The notes under the pieces were generated by a model. The model was not told where the DNA came from and made no database searches. It saw only the letters and a program-made list of their open reading frames with translations. From assembly GCA_020721445.1 (NCBI GenBank), contig DYMU01000007.1:62001-126000 (forward strand): a stretch of DNA of 64,000 nucleotides, in the 5' to 3' direction. The position numbers and the translations under genes are program-made. This DNA comes from Gemmobacter nectariphilus (GTDB lineage Bacteria; Pseudomonadota; Alphaproteobacteria; Rhodobacterales; Rhodobacteraceae). Shown piece by piece: positions 43,945-53,373 of this stretch (positions are counted from its first letter, which is position 1; every line of letters starts with the position of its first letter).

Positions 43945-44513
43945 CGGCGCTCCTTTCTATAACGGTAAATGGTGATCGCGGCGAACAGGATCAGGGCCCC
44001 GATCACCAAGGCAGACAGGCCAATCAACCAATCTTCGACATTGGAATTTATAGCACCAAAAACCCAGCCCAGCGCGAGAAAAAAGCCGGTCTTCGGCAAT
44101 GTGGCCAGCAGATTAAGCGCCAGAAACCGGCCAAACGGCATCCGCGCCATGCCCGCCGCCACCAGCACCGCAAAACCTGCCGAATGGGTCAGCTTGCCCA
44201 GCACAATCAGCTTGTCGCCATGCACCCGGAACTTTTGCCGCAAGAGAACCATCCGCTTGCGCGACAGCCCCAGTGACCCCAGCCATGGTGCCACGCCGGC
44301 TGTGCCCGCACGACGGCCGACAAGATACATCAGGGCATCGCCCACCAGATCGGCCAGCACCAGACAGGCAAACACCTGCGGCAAACCGATCAGCGACAAT
44401 CGGGCCAGATAGCCCGCAATCACCGAAATGACCGGCCCTTCGATCAGGGCAAGCGGCGCGATGATTGCAAGGCCATGGGTCTGGACCAGCGCCGTCAGGT
44501 CTGCCTCGGTCAT
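43941..44513 (-). CDS. DedA family membrane protein
   Basis: About 190 aa from ATG 44513, with five or so hydrophobic segments. DedA features: LIEGPVISVIAGYLARL near 23, LADLVGDALMYLVGRRAG near 47-64 and the GKLTHSAGFAVLVAAGMARMPFGRFL block near 104-129. Family members move phospholipid or undecaprenyl-phosphate across the inner membrane. Position in a glycolipid operon fits a flippase-like role. Confidence 0.85.
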   Translation of the reverse strand: MTEADLTALVQTHGLAIIAPLALIEGPVISVIAGYLARLSLIGLPQVFACLVLADLVGDALMYLVGRRAGTAGVAPWLGSLGLSRKRMVLLRQKFRVHGDKLIVLGKLTHSAGFAVLVAAGMARMPFGRFLALNLLATLPKTGFFLALGWVFGAINSNVEDWLIGLSALVIGALILFAAITIYRYRKERR

Positions 44514-44526
44514 TCCTGCATCGGTC

Positions 44527-45675
44527 CTATTGTGCCGGAATGGCCGGGACGAGAGGCTGGGCCGAAGCGTCCTTGGCGGTGTCCATGGCTGTGCCACGCC
44601 ATTCAAAACCACGGCGCGCAAAGGTTGCCACCCATAGTGCCGGGATCATCAGATCGCGCAGGATCATTGCGGAAAGTCCGCGCCACCCCAGCGGCAACCC
44701 GGCGGCGCGCACCATCTGCGCCTCGGCCAGATACCACAGACCGACAAAGCCAAAGCCCAGCGACAGATCGGCCCCCGACCCCAGCAACCCGGCAAAGACC
44801 AAGGCCGACGGCACCAGCGCGCCGTTGGTCCATTCAAAGGCGAACAGGAAGGGAAAGCCGTCACGGCGCACCCGGCTCCAGCGCAACTGCCGGTCCCAGA
44901 CCTGCTTCAGGCGGCGCTTGCCGATCGGCTGGGCATAGGGCAGCGGGGTCAGCGTGACCTGACGGCCCATGTCGCGGATGATGCGGGTGGCGCTGACATC
45001 TTCGGCAAGCTTCTGGCCAAGCGCGCGCAGACCGCCCGCATGTTCCAGCAGCGGCTTGTTGAAAAACAGCGTCTTGCCCTGCGCATAGGCCGGACCGATG
45101 CTGTCGGCGGCAAATTGCAGCCGGGCCTGATTGCCGTTCAGGAACGCACATTCCAGATGGCCGCCAAAGCCATCGGGGCGAATGCCCACCGGCGGGCAAG
45201 ACACCAGCCCGGTCGCCGGACCCCAGCTTGCCACCACCGTCGCCAGATAGTCTGGCGGCAAGATCAGGTTGCTGTCGGTCATGCAGATCCAGTCACCGCT
45301 GGCCGCATGCCACCCCTTCCAGACGTTGTTCAGCTTGGGGTTGCCGGTGATCGGATCATAGCCCACCAGCAACCGCGCGGGCACGTGCGGATACTCGGCC
45401 ATCAGACGGCGGACCAGCGGCAGAACCGGGTCGGTCGCTGTCTGCGCACAGAAGATGATCTCATATCGGGGGTAGGCTTGCAGAAACGAACTGCGCAGGG
45501 TTTCCTCGTCAAACGGGTCCAGCCCGCAGACCGGGCGCAACAGCGTGACATGCGGCTGGCCGATCACACCAGACGGCCGGGTCCGTCCGCGCAGCCGATC
45601 CAGAAACAGCGCCACCGTGGCAAGGTGAAACAGCAAGAACGCCGTCGCAGCGGCAAGAAGCATCATCGCGATCAT
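44527..45675 (-). CDS. Ceramide glucosyltransferase-like / HpnI-like glycosyltransferase
   Basis: 382 aa. An N-terminal membrane helix (residues 3-26) precedes a GT21-type catalytic domain: VTLLRPVCGLDPFDEETLRSSF near 42, GNPKLNNVWKGW near 111, WICMTDSNLILPPDYL near 127, and the (Q/R)XXRW acceptor motif as RQLRWSRVRRDGFP near 268. C-terminal hydrophobic helices follow. It transfers a sugar to a lipid such as ceramide, diacylglycerol or a hopanoid. Overlaps the phosphoesterase by ATGA. Confidence 0.82.
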   Translation of the reverse strand: MIAMMLLAAATAFLLFHLATVALFLDRLRGRTRPSGVIGQPHVTLLRPVCGLDPFDEETLRSSFLQAYPRYEIIFCAQTATDPVLPLVRRLMAEYPHVPARLLVGYDPITGNPKLNNVWKGWHAASGDWICMTDSNLILPPDYLATVVASWGPATGLVSCPPVGIRPDGFGGHLECAFLNGNQARLQFAADSIGPAYAQGKTLFFNKPLLEHAGGLRALGQKLAEDVSATRIIRDMGRQVTLTPLPYAQPIGKRRLKQVWDRQLRWSRVRRDGFPFLFAFEWTNGALVPSALVFAGLLGSGADLSLGFGFVGLWYLAEAQMVRAAGLPLGWRGLSAMILRDLMIPALWVATFARRGFEWRGTAMDTAKDASAQPLVPAIPAQ

Positions 45676-46481
45676 GCGCTGACCTGCCCGAATGAGGGTT
45701 CGGTCTGCTGGTCCTGTTCGGCGGCCTCGCGCCCTCCCAACATCTGCAAATGCCCGTCTGCGGTTTCGCCAAGCGCGGTGAAGCTGTCGACCCAGTCGCC
45801 ACAGTTAGCGTAGATCAGACCATGGTCATCGTGCAAGTCGGCAATGTGGAAATGGCCACAGATCACGCCATCGACATTCTTGGCCCGGGCCAATGCGATC
45901 AACCGCCGTTCATGGCCGCGGCGAAGGTGCAACAGCGTGTTGACCGAAGACAACAGCGCTTCGATCGTGCTGCGCGCCTCGGGCCGGCTTTGGCGGCGCA
46001 AGCGCGACAAGCTGCGGTCCAGCACCCGCAACACATGGTCAATCCGGCTGCCCAACCGCGTCATCATGTGGGCGCGCACGGCGCGCACGTCGCAACTGTC
46101 ACCATGCAGCACCAGAAAGCGGCTGCCATTGGCGGTTTCATGAATGATCTCGTCACAAGGCGTTGCAGGAACACGGTATTTTTCAGGTGCGGTTTCCGGT
46201 GCCGGGTCATGGTTGCCGCGCAGATAGATCAGCCGCGCGCCATCGGCCTGACGTGCGGCCAGATGATCGACCACCGCCTGATCGCGCGCGGTCCAATGCG
46301 GCAGCATCGGCTGCCAAAGATCAAGGATATCGCCCACCAACACATAGGTGTCGGCCCGGTTCTCGGCCAGAAAGGCAAGAATAAGATCGCTGCGGCACCC
46401 CAAGGCCCCAAGGTGCAGGTCGGACAAGAACAATGTCCGATGATGTTTCACAAAAGTACCAAGCGGTGCGGGCTGTCCCAA
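45672..46481 (-). CDS. UDP-2,3-diacylglucosamine diphosphatase-like metallophosphoesterase
   Basis: 269 aa with a TTG start at 46481, supported by GGAG 7 bases upstream; a GTG at 46451 is less well supported. All metallophosphoesterase motifs are present: LFLSDLHLG near 17, GDILDLW near 50, RGNHDP near 88, VLHGDSCD near 125, GHFHIAD near 212. It resembles the LpxH-like branch (also called YbbF/UDP-diacylglucosamine pyrophosphohydrolase-like). First gene of the operon with the two glycosyltransferases and DedA, so probably lipid dephosphorylation. Confidence 0.83.
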   Translation of the reverse strand: MGQPAPLGTFVKHHRTLFLSDLHLGALGCRSDLILAFLAENRADTYVLVGDILDLWQPMLPHWTARDQAVVDHLAARQADGARLIYLRGNHDPAPETAPEKYRVPATPCDEIIHETANGSRFLVLHGDSCDVRAVRAHMMTRLGSRIDHVLRVLDRSLSRLRRQSRPEARSTIEALLSSVNTLLHLRRGHERRLIALARAKNVDGVICGHFHIADLHDDHGLIYANCGDWVDSFTALGETADGHLQMLGGREAAEQDQQTEPSFGQVSA

Positions 46482-46596
46482 GGTATTGCTCCATTACGGA
46501 TGCGTCGAACACACAATTCCTCTTTTATCGACACGGTTTCGTGACAGTTTTTCTGCATTGCGGCGAATTTTGCCAGAACGCGGGGCAAAAGTCGAC

Positions 46597-47622
46597 CTAG
46601 CGTTCCACCAGACGGAACAACAGCGGCGCGATCACGATGATAAACAGAATACGCACCACATGATGTAGCGCAACAAACGCAACATCGGCCTGAATGGCCA
46701 GCGCGATCAGCCCCATCTCCGTCAAGCCGCCGGGGGCAAGGGCCAGGATTGCCTGCTCGACACCCACCCCCGCCACCGATTGCATCGCCAGCGCGCCAAG
46801 GAAGGCCAGGGTCAGCGTCAGCACCGTGGCCCCGATGGCCAGAACGCCGGCCTGAACCAGTTCCCGCGGCAAGATGCCCAGAAAGCGGCAGCCCAGCACC
46901 GACCCAAGGATCACCTGCGCGGTGTTCACAATCCATGCCGGCGGCACGCTTTGGGTCAGACCGCCAAGGTGCAGCGCCGCCGAGATGGCGAGGGGGCCAA
47001 GGAACGTCGGTGCCGGAAAGCGCAACACCCGCCCCAGAACACTGCCGAATCCGGCACAGCCCAGCATTACGGCGATATCGGTCAGGGTCAGCGGGGCCTC
47101 GGGCACACCCGTGCCGGTGCCGACCTGATGGCCCATCACAAAGCGAAACCAGAACGCGATCAGGGCGATGGTCACCACGATGCGCAAACTGTGCGCCAGA
47201 ATGACCGGGGCCACCCGGGCACCCTTGGCCTCGCCGATCTCGATCATCTCGGTCAATCCGCCGGGCATGCCGGCGAAATAGGCGGTAACCCAGTCAAAGC
47301 GCCCGACAAAGCGGTAGAACGGCACGACGACCAGGGCCACCGCCACCACATAGGCCATCAATATCGCGACCGTCAGCGACCATGCCCCGGCCTGCGCCAC
47401 AATATCCGGGGTGAACCGCGCCCCCAGCAATACCCCGATCACCGCCACAACCACCGGCCGGATGCGCGCCGGCGGCAGAACCGGCACCTGCAACACGGCG
47501 GCCATCATGGTGGCAAACAGTGCCCCCAGCATCCACGGCAACGGCAGGCGCAGCAAGGCGAAGACCACACCCCCGATCGCCCCGATCAACAGGCCAAGGG
47601 CAATGCGTGGCAGAGGTTTCAT
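46597..47622 (-). CDS. AbrB-family (PF05145) membrane protein
   Basis: About 341 aa from ATG 47622, about 10 transmembrane helices arranged as an internal duplication: LPLPWMLGALFATMM with AGMPGGLTEMIEIGEA in the first half, FPAPTFLGPLAISAALHLGG with LAPGGLTEMGLIALAI in the second. Often mis-annotated as ammonia monooxygenase or AbrB regulator; it is a putative transporter. Divergent from the LysR gene by 257 bases, so likely its target. Confidence 0.83.
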   Translation of the reverse strand: MKPLPRIALGLLIGAIGGVVFALLRLPLPWMLGALFATMMAAVLQVPVLPPARIRPVVVAVIGVLLGARFTPDIVAQAGAWSLTVAILMAYVVAVALVVVPFYRFVGRFDWVTAYFAGMPGGLTEMIEIGEAKGARVAPVILAHSLRIVVTIALIAFWFRFVMGHQVGTGTGVPEAPLTLTDIAVMLGCAGFGSVLGRVLRFPAPTFLGPLAISAALHLGGLTQSVPPAWIVNTAQVILGSVLGCRFLGILPRELVQAGVLAIGATVLTLTLAFLGALAMQSVAGVGVEQAILALAPGGLTEMGLIALAIQADVAFVALHHVVRILFIIVIAPLLFRLVER

Positions 47623-47879
47623 GTCAGGTCTGTCCGGGTTGGGTGTGGCGGGGCCATCAGTCTGGCCACCTTTCGCCAACTCTGCCGCCAATGTCCAGTT
47701 TCCGTGACCCCGATGGCGGCAACCCCCGCGCGCCGGCCCCGCCAGGCTTCGCCCGCTTGTTTCCCGGATTGCGACGATGCCCCACAATTCCCCGGATAGG
47801 ACGCAACGCCGCCGCTATCCTGCCCGATTTCGGGATCACTACAACCTGATACACCCGTATCGCGTCTGTTGGGGGAAAA

Positions 47880-48785
47880 ATGGATCGTCTGACTGAAATG
47901 GAGGCCTTTGCCACGGTCGTGGACCAAGGCGGCTTTACCGACGCGGCCAAGAAAATGGGTATTTCGAAATCTGCTGTCTCCAAGCACGTCTCTGCGCTTG
48001 AGGCCCGGCTGGGGGCGCGTCTGCTCAACCGCACCACGCGCCGGGTCAGCCCGACCGAGATTGGCCTCGCCTATTATGACCGCGCACGTCGCGTGCTGAA
48101 CGACGCCGGCGAGGCGGATGCCCTTGTCACCTCAATGCAAAGCGCGCCGTCGGGCCTGTTGCGCATCAGCGTTGCCACCGATTTCGGGGTGAACCTGTTG
48201 TCGCCCATTCTGGGGGACTTCTTGCTGGAATACCCCGACATCACCGTGAACATGGTGTTGAACAACCGCTATGTCGAGCTGATCAGCGAAGGTTTTGACA
48301 TGGCCATTCGGGTGGGCGATCTGGAGGATTCAACCCTGCGCGCCCGCAAGCTGACCGATACGACCAAACGCATGATCGCCTCGCCCAGCTATTTCCAGCG
48401 TTACGGACGGCCGCTGAAGATTGACGATCTGAACGACCACAAGCTGTTGCATTATTCCAATCAGGCCAATGGCAACGTCTGGAAGCTGACCGCGCCTTCG
48501 GGCGAAAAGCGGCAGGTCCGCACGGCGGGCTGGCTGACGGTAAATGACGGCCAATCGCTGCTGAACGCCGCCATTTCCGGCCTTGGCATCGCCTATCTGC
48601 CCAGCTTTCTTTATGCCGACGCGATGAAGGATGGTCTGGTCGAAGAGGCGCTGCCGGGCCTGCCGACCGAGGTTCTTGGCATATATGCCGTCTATCCGCC
48701 GGGTCGCTTTACCCAGCCCAAGGTGCGGGCCTTCATCGACTTTCTGGCGCGGCGCTATTCCGACAAGGGCCCCGACAAGTGGTAA
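47880..48785 (+). CDS. LysR-family transcriptional regulator
   Basis: 301 aa. The N-terminal winged HTH is MEAFATVVDQGGFTDAAKKMGISKSAVSKHVSALEARLGARLLNRTTRRVSPTEIG (residues 6-62), then a periplasmic-binding-like effector domain (90-300) ending FIDFLARRY. GGGGG lies 6 bases before ATG. Belongs to the AaeR/DmlR-like group. It probably controls the divergent AbrB-family gene. Confidence 0.9.
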   Translation: MDRLTEMEAFATVVDQGGFTDAAKKMGISKSAVSKHVSALEARLGARLLNRTTRRVSPTEIGLAYYDRARRVLNDAGEADALVTSMQSAPSGLLRISVATDFGVNLLSPILGDFLLEYPDITVNMVLNNRYVELISEGFDMAIRVGDLEDSTLRARKLTDTTKRMIASPSYFQRYGRPLKIDDLNDHKLLHYSNQANGNVWKLTAPSGEKRQVRTAGWLTVNDGQSLLNAAISGLGIAYLPSFLYADAMKDGLVEEALPGLPTEVLGIYAVYPPGRFTQPKVRAFIDFLARRYSDKGPDKW

Positions 48786-48810
48786 GGCGGCAAGTGGCGG
48801 GGCGCTGATC

Positions 48811-49779
48811 CTATCGGGTCGAGGTCACGATGACTTCGACACGGCGGTTCTTTTCGCGGCCAGCTTCCGTCAGGTTGCTGGCCCTTGGGGCCAGATAACC
48901 GACACCGCGGGCGTCCACCCGATCTGCCGCCACACCATAGGCAGACAGCAGGACTGCCCGCGCGGCATCGGCGCGTTGGCGCGACAGGGTTATGTTGCCC
49001 TCCAGCCCGCCCGAGGCATCGGTATGGCCAACAAAGGCAATGGTCAGGTCAGGCTTGTCTTGCAACACCTTCGCCAAGGCCCGCAGCGATGGATAGTCGG
49101 TGTCAGACAGTGACGATGTTCCCGAGGCAAACACCAGATCATCCAGCGTCACCGCCCCCTCTGCCAGCAAGCGCGCACCAAGGTCTGACGGTGCGGCCGC
49201 AGCATCGCCATTGGGTGGGGCAAGCGCTGCGATCGGCGCCGGGCTGGCCTTGGTCGAGGCGGTCAGCACCGGGTCTGGCCCCGCACCGCCGACATGGATC
49301 ATCTGCACAAATCCCGCCACGGCCGTGCGGCTGACGATCAGGCTGATGACCTCTGCCCCACGCTCGGCCGCAAAAAACCGGTAATCGCCAAGGTCTACAT
49401 GCATTTCCGGTTCGGGCAGAACGGCAGTGCCATACCGAAAGTCAAACCCGCCACATTCGGCATGATCGCAATCCAGCAGCGGGCGGAACCCGGCCGCGAT
49501 CACCTGCGCCCGCAAGGGTGCCAGCAGTTCCAGCGTCGTGGCGCCGGGGCTTTCCACGCGCCACGCGGTCTGTTGCAAGGCCCCCTCCACCCGCCGGGTC
49601 GGGATCGCACCGTTGGAAAACGGCCCGATCGGCACGGCATAAGAGGTCAGGGTTTCGGATTTTCCGACGCTCAGACGGGCGGTCAGCGGCAAATCAAGGG
49701 TGATGGCCCGGGCAACCCCCACCGGGGCCACCAGCCATAGCAGCAGTGCCATCTGAAGCGGGCGTCGTGTACGTTTCAC
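48811..49779 (-). CDS. OmpA family protein
   Basis: About 322 aa from a GTG at 49779 (an ATG at 49830 would overlap the GNAT gene by 32 bases). The signal peptide is ALLLWLVAPVGVARA. Residues 30-180 form a family-specific domain, followed by an Ala/Pro linker. The OmpA C-terminal domain has FASGTSSLSDTDYPSLRALA near 212, FVGHTDASGG near 247, LSRQRADAARAVL near 263 and TEAGREKNRRVEV near 303, which binds diaminopimelate. Anchors the envelope to peptidoglycan. Confidence 0.85.
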   Translation of the reverse strand: MKRTRRPLQMALLLWLVAPVGVARAITLDLPLTARLSVGKSETLTSYAVPIGPFSNGAIPTRRVEGALQQTAWRVESPGATTLELLAPLRAQVIAAGFRPLLDCDHAECGGFDFRYGTAVLPEPEMHVDLGDYRFFAAERGAEVISLIVSRTAVAGFVQMIHVGGAGPDPVLTASTKASPAPIAALAPPNGDAAAAPSDLGARLLAEGAVTLDDLVFASGTSSLSDTDYPSLRALAKVLQDKPDLTIAFVGHTDASGGLEGNITLSRQRADAARAVLLSAYGVAADRVDARGVGYLAPRASNLTEAGREKNRRVEVIVTSTR

Positions 49780-49798
49780 CTGCTCGGTGCCTTTTCGG

Positions 49799-50509
49799 CT
49801 ATCGTTGTCGATAGTGATAGTTTCCCACAACTTGCATATTCAGGGAAGCATAGAGGCGGCGCGCCGCGACGTTGGCCACCGTGACCACCAAAGACAGCCG
49901 GTCTGCCCCGTTCTCTAGCGCCCAGGTTGCGGCTGCCCGCAGGATGTTGTGCGCGGAACCTTGCCGACGGGCCGCTGGCCGCACCTCCAGCGCGTGCAGC
50001 ATCGCATCGCGGCCGTCGATTGCCACAAAGGCGGCACCGCTGGCATGGTCATTGCTGCGCGCAAGGATCGCACATTTCGGCCCCGCCACGCGCTGCATGA
50101 TCGCAAGCCGCGCTGGCCCAACCCCGCCTTCGGCCCAGATCTCGGCGCAGATCGACAAGGGCGGCCAATGCGCAAAGGCGGCCATCGGCGGAACGGGCGG
50201 CTGCGCAAGCTGTCGGGCTTCTGCGACATAGGCCACCACCGGGTCCACCACCCGATAGCCGCGCGACTGCAGCGCCTGATCCAGCAGGTCATCGCCGTGG
50301 CGGATCAGGAACAGCGCGTCCTGCCCCAGCGCCGCCATGGCCGCTTCGGCCTGCGGCACCGCCTCATCTTGCCAGCCGGGCAGCGCGGTGGCCGCCGATA
50401 CCCGTTTGCCGCCGCCTTGGCCATCACGGATGCACCAGCACCCGACCGTCTGCGTCCGGGCGGGCGGCCATGTCGCCTCCATCAGCTGCGACAGGGTTTC
50501 CGGGGTCAT
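49799..50509 (-). CDS. GNAT family N-acetyltransferase
   Basis: 236 aa. A degenerate N-terminal half (1-120) precedes an acetyl-CoA-binding GNAT core: MLHALEVRPAARRQGSAHNILRAAATWALENGA near 165-197 (RRQGSA is the pyrophosphate loop), then VTVANVAARRLYASLNM near 205. The ATG overlaps the end of the MoCF-domain gene (ATGA). Substrate unknown. Confidence 0.83.
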   Translation of the reverse strand: MTPETLSQLMEATWPPARTQTVGCWCIRDGQGGGKRVSAATALPGWQDEAVPQAEAAMAALGQDALFLIRHGDDLLDQALQSRGYRVVDPVVAYVAEARQLAQPPVPPMAAFAHWPPLSICAEIWAEGGVGPARLAIMQRVAGPKCAILARSNDHASGAAFVAIDGRDAMLHALEVRPAARRQGSAHNILRAAATWALENGADRLSLVVTVANVAARRLYASLNMQVVGNYHYRQR

Positions 50510-51225
50510 CCGAACAGGGCCGCAAGCCGCGTCATCGCGGCATCGATGCGCGCCGGATCGGTGCCCCGGACCACAAGATTGGTGCCATGCGCCCCATTCT
50601 GCACAAAGGGATACGACCCCATGGCCAGATCCGGGAAATCGGCCGCCAAAGCGCCAAAGGCCGTAGCAATCTCACCCTCGCCGCGCTGCACGCGCAGGGT
50701 CTGGCTTAGCAGCGGGTCGCCGCCTGTCAGCGTTGGCAAGACGCTGGCGACCATCGCTTCAAAAATCCGCGGCACCCCGGCCATCACGTGCACATTGCCC
50801 AAGGTAAACCCGGGTGCCGTGCTGACCGGATTGTCGATCAGGCTGGCCCCGTCCGGGATGCGCGCCATGCGCTGCCGGGCCTCGTTGAACTCCAGCCCTG
50901 CCCGGTCGTAATGCGCCTGCAACAGCGCTATCGCATCGGCGCGGCAGGTGATCGGCACCCCAAACGCGGTGGCGATGGCATCGGCGGTGATGTCATCATG
51001 CGTCGGGCCGATGCCGCCGCTGGTAAAGACATGGTCATGCGCCGCGCGCAACGCGTTGACGGCGGTCACGATGGCGGCAGCATCGTCGGCCACCACCCGT
51101 GCCTCGGTCAGCCGGATGCCGTGGCGTGTCAATTCATTCGCCAGAAAGTGCATGTTGGAATCGCGCGTGCGCCCCGACAGGATTTCATCGCCGATCACCA
51201 GCATTGCCGCGGTAGGATTTGCCAT
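50506..51225 (-). CDS. CinA-type molybdopterin-binding (MoCF) domain protein
   Basis: 239 aa, the N-terminal MoCF-only form of CinA. AAMLVIGDEILSGRTRDSN near 7-25, VFTSGGIGPTHDDITADAIATAFGV near 66-90, PGFTLGNVHVMAGVPRIFEAM near 142-162. The nicotinamide deamidase domain of full-length CinA is absent. It first in a gene pair with the GNAT and divergent from the methionine aminopeptidase gene. Confidence 0.85.
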   Translation of the reverse strand: MANPTAAMLVIGDEILSGRTRDSNMHFLANELTRHGIRLTEARVVADDAAAIVTAVNALRAAHDHVFTSGGIGPTHDDITADAIATAFGVPITCRADAIALLQAHYDRAGLEFNEARQRMARIPDGASLIDNPVSTAPGFTLGNVHVMAGVPRIFEAMVASVLPTLTGGDPLLSQTLRVQRGEGEIATAFGALAADFPDLAMGSYPFVQNGAHGTNLVVRGTDPARIDAAMTRLAALFG

Positions 51226-51358
51226 TCACTAAAAGCCTTCTTTCGATGTGTTCTGCCGGGTATAGGCGTCCGTGACCTGCTTTCAAAGCCCTTGGCCTGT
51301 GCCTCTGGTCAAGCCGGTCGGTTTTCCCTATTTAGCTTGCATGAAAGAGGATTTGTAC

Positions 51359-52168
51359 ATGCACGACAAAACCGGGCAGACCACGCGCGACGGGATCCGG
51401 ATTTACGGCGCGGCAGATTTTGGCGGGATGCGTGCCGCAGGCAGGGTTGCCGCCGAAATCCTGGACGGGGTCGCCACCTTGGTGAAACCGGGGGCAACCA
51501 CGGCGGCGATTGACGACTGCATCCGCGAAGAGATTGCCCGCCGCGGCGTTGTGTCGGCCACCATTGGCTACAAAGGCTATAAGCACGCGTCTTGCATTTC
51601 GGTGAACCACGTTGTCTGCCACGGGATTCCGGGGTCCAAGATCCTGACCGATGGCGATATTCTGAACATTGATGTCACGGTGATCGTGGACGGCTGGTTT
51701 GGCGATACCAGCCGGATGTATGTGGCAGGAACGCTGGGCCGCAAGGCTGCCCGACTGATCGACGTGACCCATGAAGGTCTGATGCGCGGCATCGCAGCGG
51801 TCAAGCCGGGAAACACCTTCGGCGACATCGGCCATGCCATCCAAAGCTATGTCGAAGCCAACCGGATGTCGGTGGTGCGTGACTTTTGCGGTCACGGCCT
51901 GGGGCGGGTGTTCCATGCGCCGCCCAATGTGCTGCACTATGGTCGTCCAGGTGCCGGTCCGGTGCTGGAAGAAGGCATGTTCTTCACCATCGAACCGATG
52001 GTCAACCTTGGCAGGCCCGAAACCAAGGTGCTTGCCGATGACTGGACCGCCGTGACCCGCGACAAATCCCTGTCGGCGCAGTTCGAACATTCGGTCGGCG
52101 TCACCGCGACCGGCTGCGAGATTTTCACGCTGTCGCCAGCGGGCAGGTTCCACCCGACCTGGGGCTAG
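51359..52168 (+). CDS. map: Type I methionine aminopeptidase
   Basis: 269 aa from ATG 51359 (GAGG 8 bases upstream). It removes the initiator Met from nascent proteins. Ligands visible: GYKHASCISVNHVVCHGIPG (His near 82), NIDVTVIVDGWFGDTSRMYV (two Asp near 100-111), GHGLGRVFHAPPNV (His near 176), FFTIEPMVNLG (Glu near 207), and AQFEHSVGVT (Glu near 241). Complete catalytic set. Confidence 0.93.
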   Translation: MHDKTGQTTRDGIRIYGAADFGGMRAAGRVAAEILDGVATLVKPGATTAAIDDCIREEIARRGVVSATIGYKGYKHASCISVNHVVCHGIPGSKILTDGDILNIDVTVIVDGWFGDTSRMYVAGTLGRKAARLIDVTHEGLMRGIAAVKPGNTFGDIGHAIQSYVEANRMSVVRDFCGHGLGRVFHAPPNVLHYGRPGAGPVLEEGMFFTIEPMVNLGRPETKVLADDWTAVTRDKSLSAQFEHSVGVTATGCEIFTLSPAGRFHPTWG

Positions 52169-52269
52169 ATCGGGCCGGTGCAGTGGGTGAGCAGGCGGTG
52201 CAGCCAACGCGCTGGCCGGAACAGCCGACACAGCCGCCGCGCAGACAAAACAAGCGCCCCACAACCGGG

Positions 52270-53373
52270 TCAATTGACCACGAATTCGGCATGCAGCGCC
52301 CCGGCGGCCTTGATGCTTTTCAGGATGTCGATCATGTCGTTGGGGGCCACGCCAAGCGCATTCAGGCCCGCAACCAGTTCAGACAGCGATGTGCCGCCGG
52401 TGATCTCGGCCAATCCGGTGCCCGGTGCCTTGTTGATGTTGGCATTGGTGCGCGGCACCACCACCGTCTCGCCTTGGGCGAACGGGTTGGGTTGCACCAC
52501 CATTGGGGCCTCTTCGATGCGCAGCGTCAGGTTGCCCTGTGCGACCGCCACCTTGCTGATCCGCACATCCTCGCCGATCACGATGGTGCCGGACCGCTGA
52601 TCGACCACGACCCGCGCCTTGGTCTGTGGCGAGATCGTCAGGTTTTCGACCCGGCCCACAACATGGGCGGGTGATCGCATCCCGGCCGCCGCGATATCCA
52701 GCTCGACTGTTCCGGCATCCAGCATCAGCGCCACGCGCCGGCCAAACTCCTGGTTCAACACCGCTTCAATCCGGGCGGCTGTGGTAAAATCCGGGCTGCG
52801 CAGGGCCAGCCGCACCGATTGCAGGGTGGTGAAATCAAACTCCACCTCACGCTCGACCCGTGCACCGGACGGGATGACGCCGGCGGTGGGCACGCCTTGC
52901 ACCACGCGCGCGGCCTCACCCTCGGCCACGATGCCCCCGGCAATGATGGTGCCCTGGGCCACGGCGTAAATCTGGCCGTCGGCGCCGTTCATCGGCGTCA
53001 TCACCAGCGTGCCGCCCAGCAGGCTTTTGGCGTCGCCAATGGCCGATACGGTCACATCAATCCGCCCGCCGGCACGGGAAAACGGCGGCAGGCTGGCGGT
53101 GACGAAAACGGCGGCCACGTTCTTGGGGCGATACGCCTCGCCCGCCACGTTGACGCCCAGCCGCTCCAGCAGGTTCGACATGATTTCTTCGGTAAAGGGC
53201 GCATTGCGGATGCCATCGCCGGTGCCGTTCAGGCCGACAACTAGGCCATAGCCCACCAGATCGTTGCCCCGGACACCGTCAAACTCGACCAGATCCTTGA
53301 GGCGGATTTCATCGGCCTGCGCCGCGAAGGCGCAAACCAGCACGACAAAGACGCACCATAGCCACCTCATCAC
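52270..53373 (-). CDS. flgI: Flagellar P-ring protein FlgI
   Basis: 367 aa. The signal peptide is MMRWLWCVFVVLVCAFAAQA (cleaved for the periplasm), then RLKDLVEFDGVRGNDLVGYGLVVGLNGTGDG, the invariant FlgI start. It forms the P-ring around the rod in peptidoglycan. Its ATG overlaps flgL by four bases, so the cluster is translationally coupled. It ends the five-gene run in the order motB-flgE-flgK-flgL-flgI. Confidence 0.95.
   Translation of the reverse strand: MMRWLWCVFVVLVCAFAAQADEIRLKDLVEFDGVRGNDLVGYGLVVGLNGTGDGIRNAPFTEEIMSNLLERLGVNVAGEAYRPKNVAAVFVTASLPPFSRAGGRIDVTVSAIGDAKSLLGGTLVMTPMNGADGQIYAVAQGTIIAGGIVAEGEAARVVQGVPTAGVIPSGARVEREVEFDFTTLQSVRLALRSPDFTTAARIEAVLNQEFGRRVALMLDAGTVELDIAAAGMRSPAHVVGRVENLTISPQTKARVVVDQRSGTIVIGEDVRISKVAVAQGNLTLRIEEAPMVVQPNPFAQGETVVVPRTNANINKAPGTGLAEITGGTSLSELVAGLNALGVAPNDMIDILKSIKAAGALHAEFVVN

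Noticed and set aside
46597-47622. Ammonia monooxygenase or AbrB transcription factor
   Set aside because: The protein is a polytopic duplicated membrane protein without copper-site or DNA-binding motifs; those names are legacy labels for the family.
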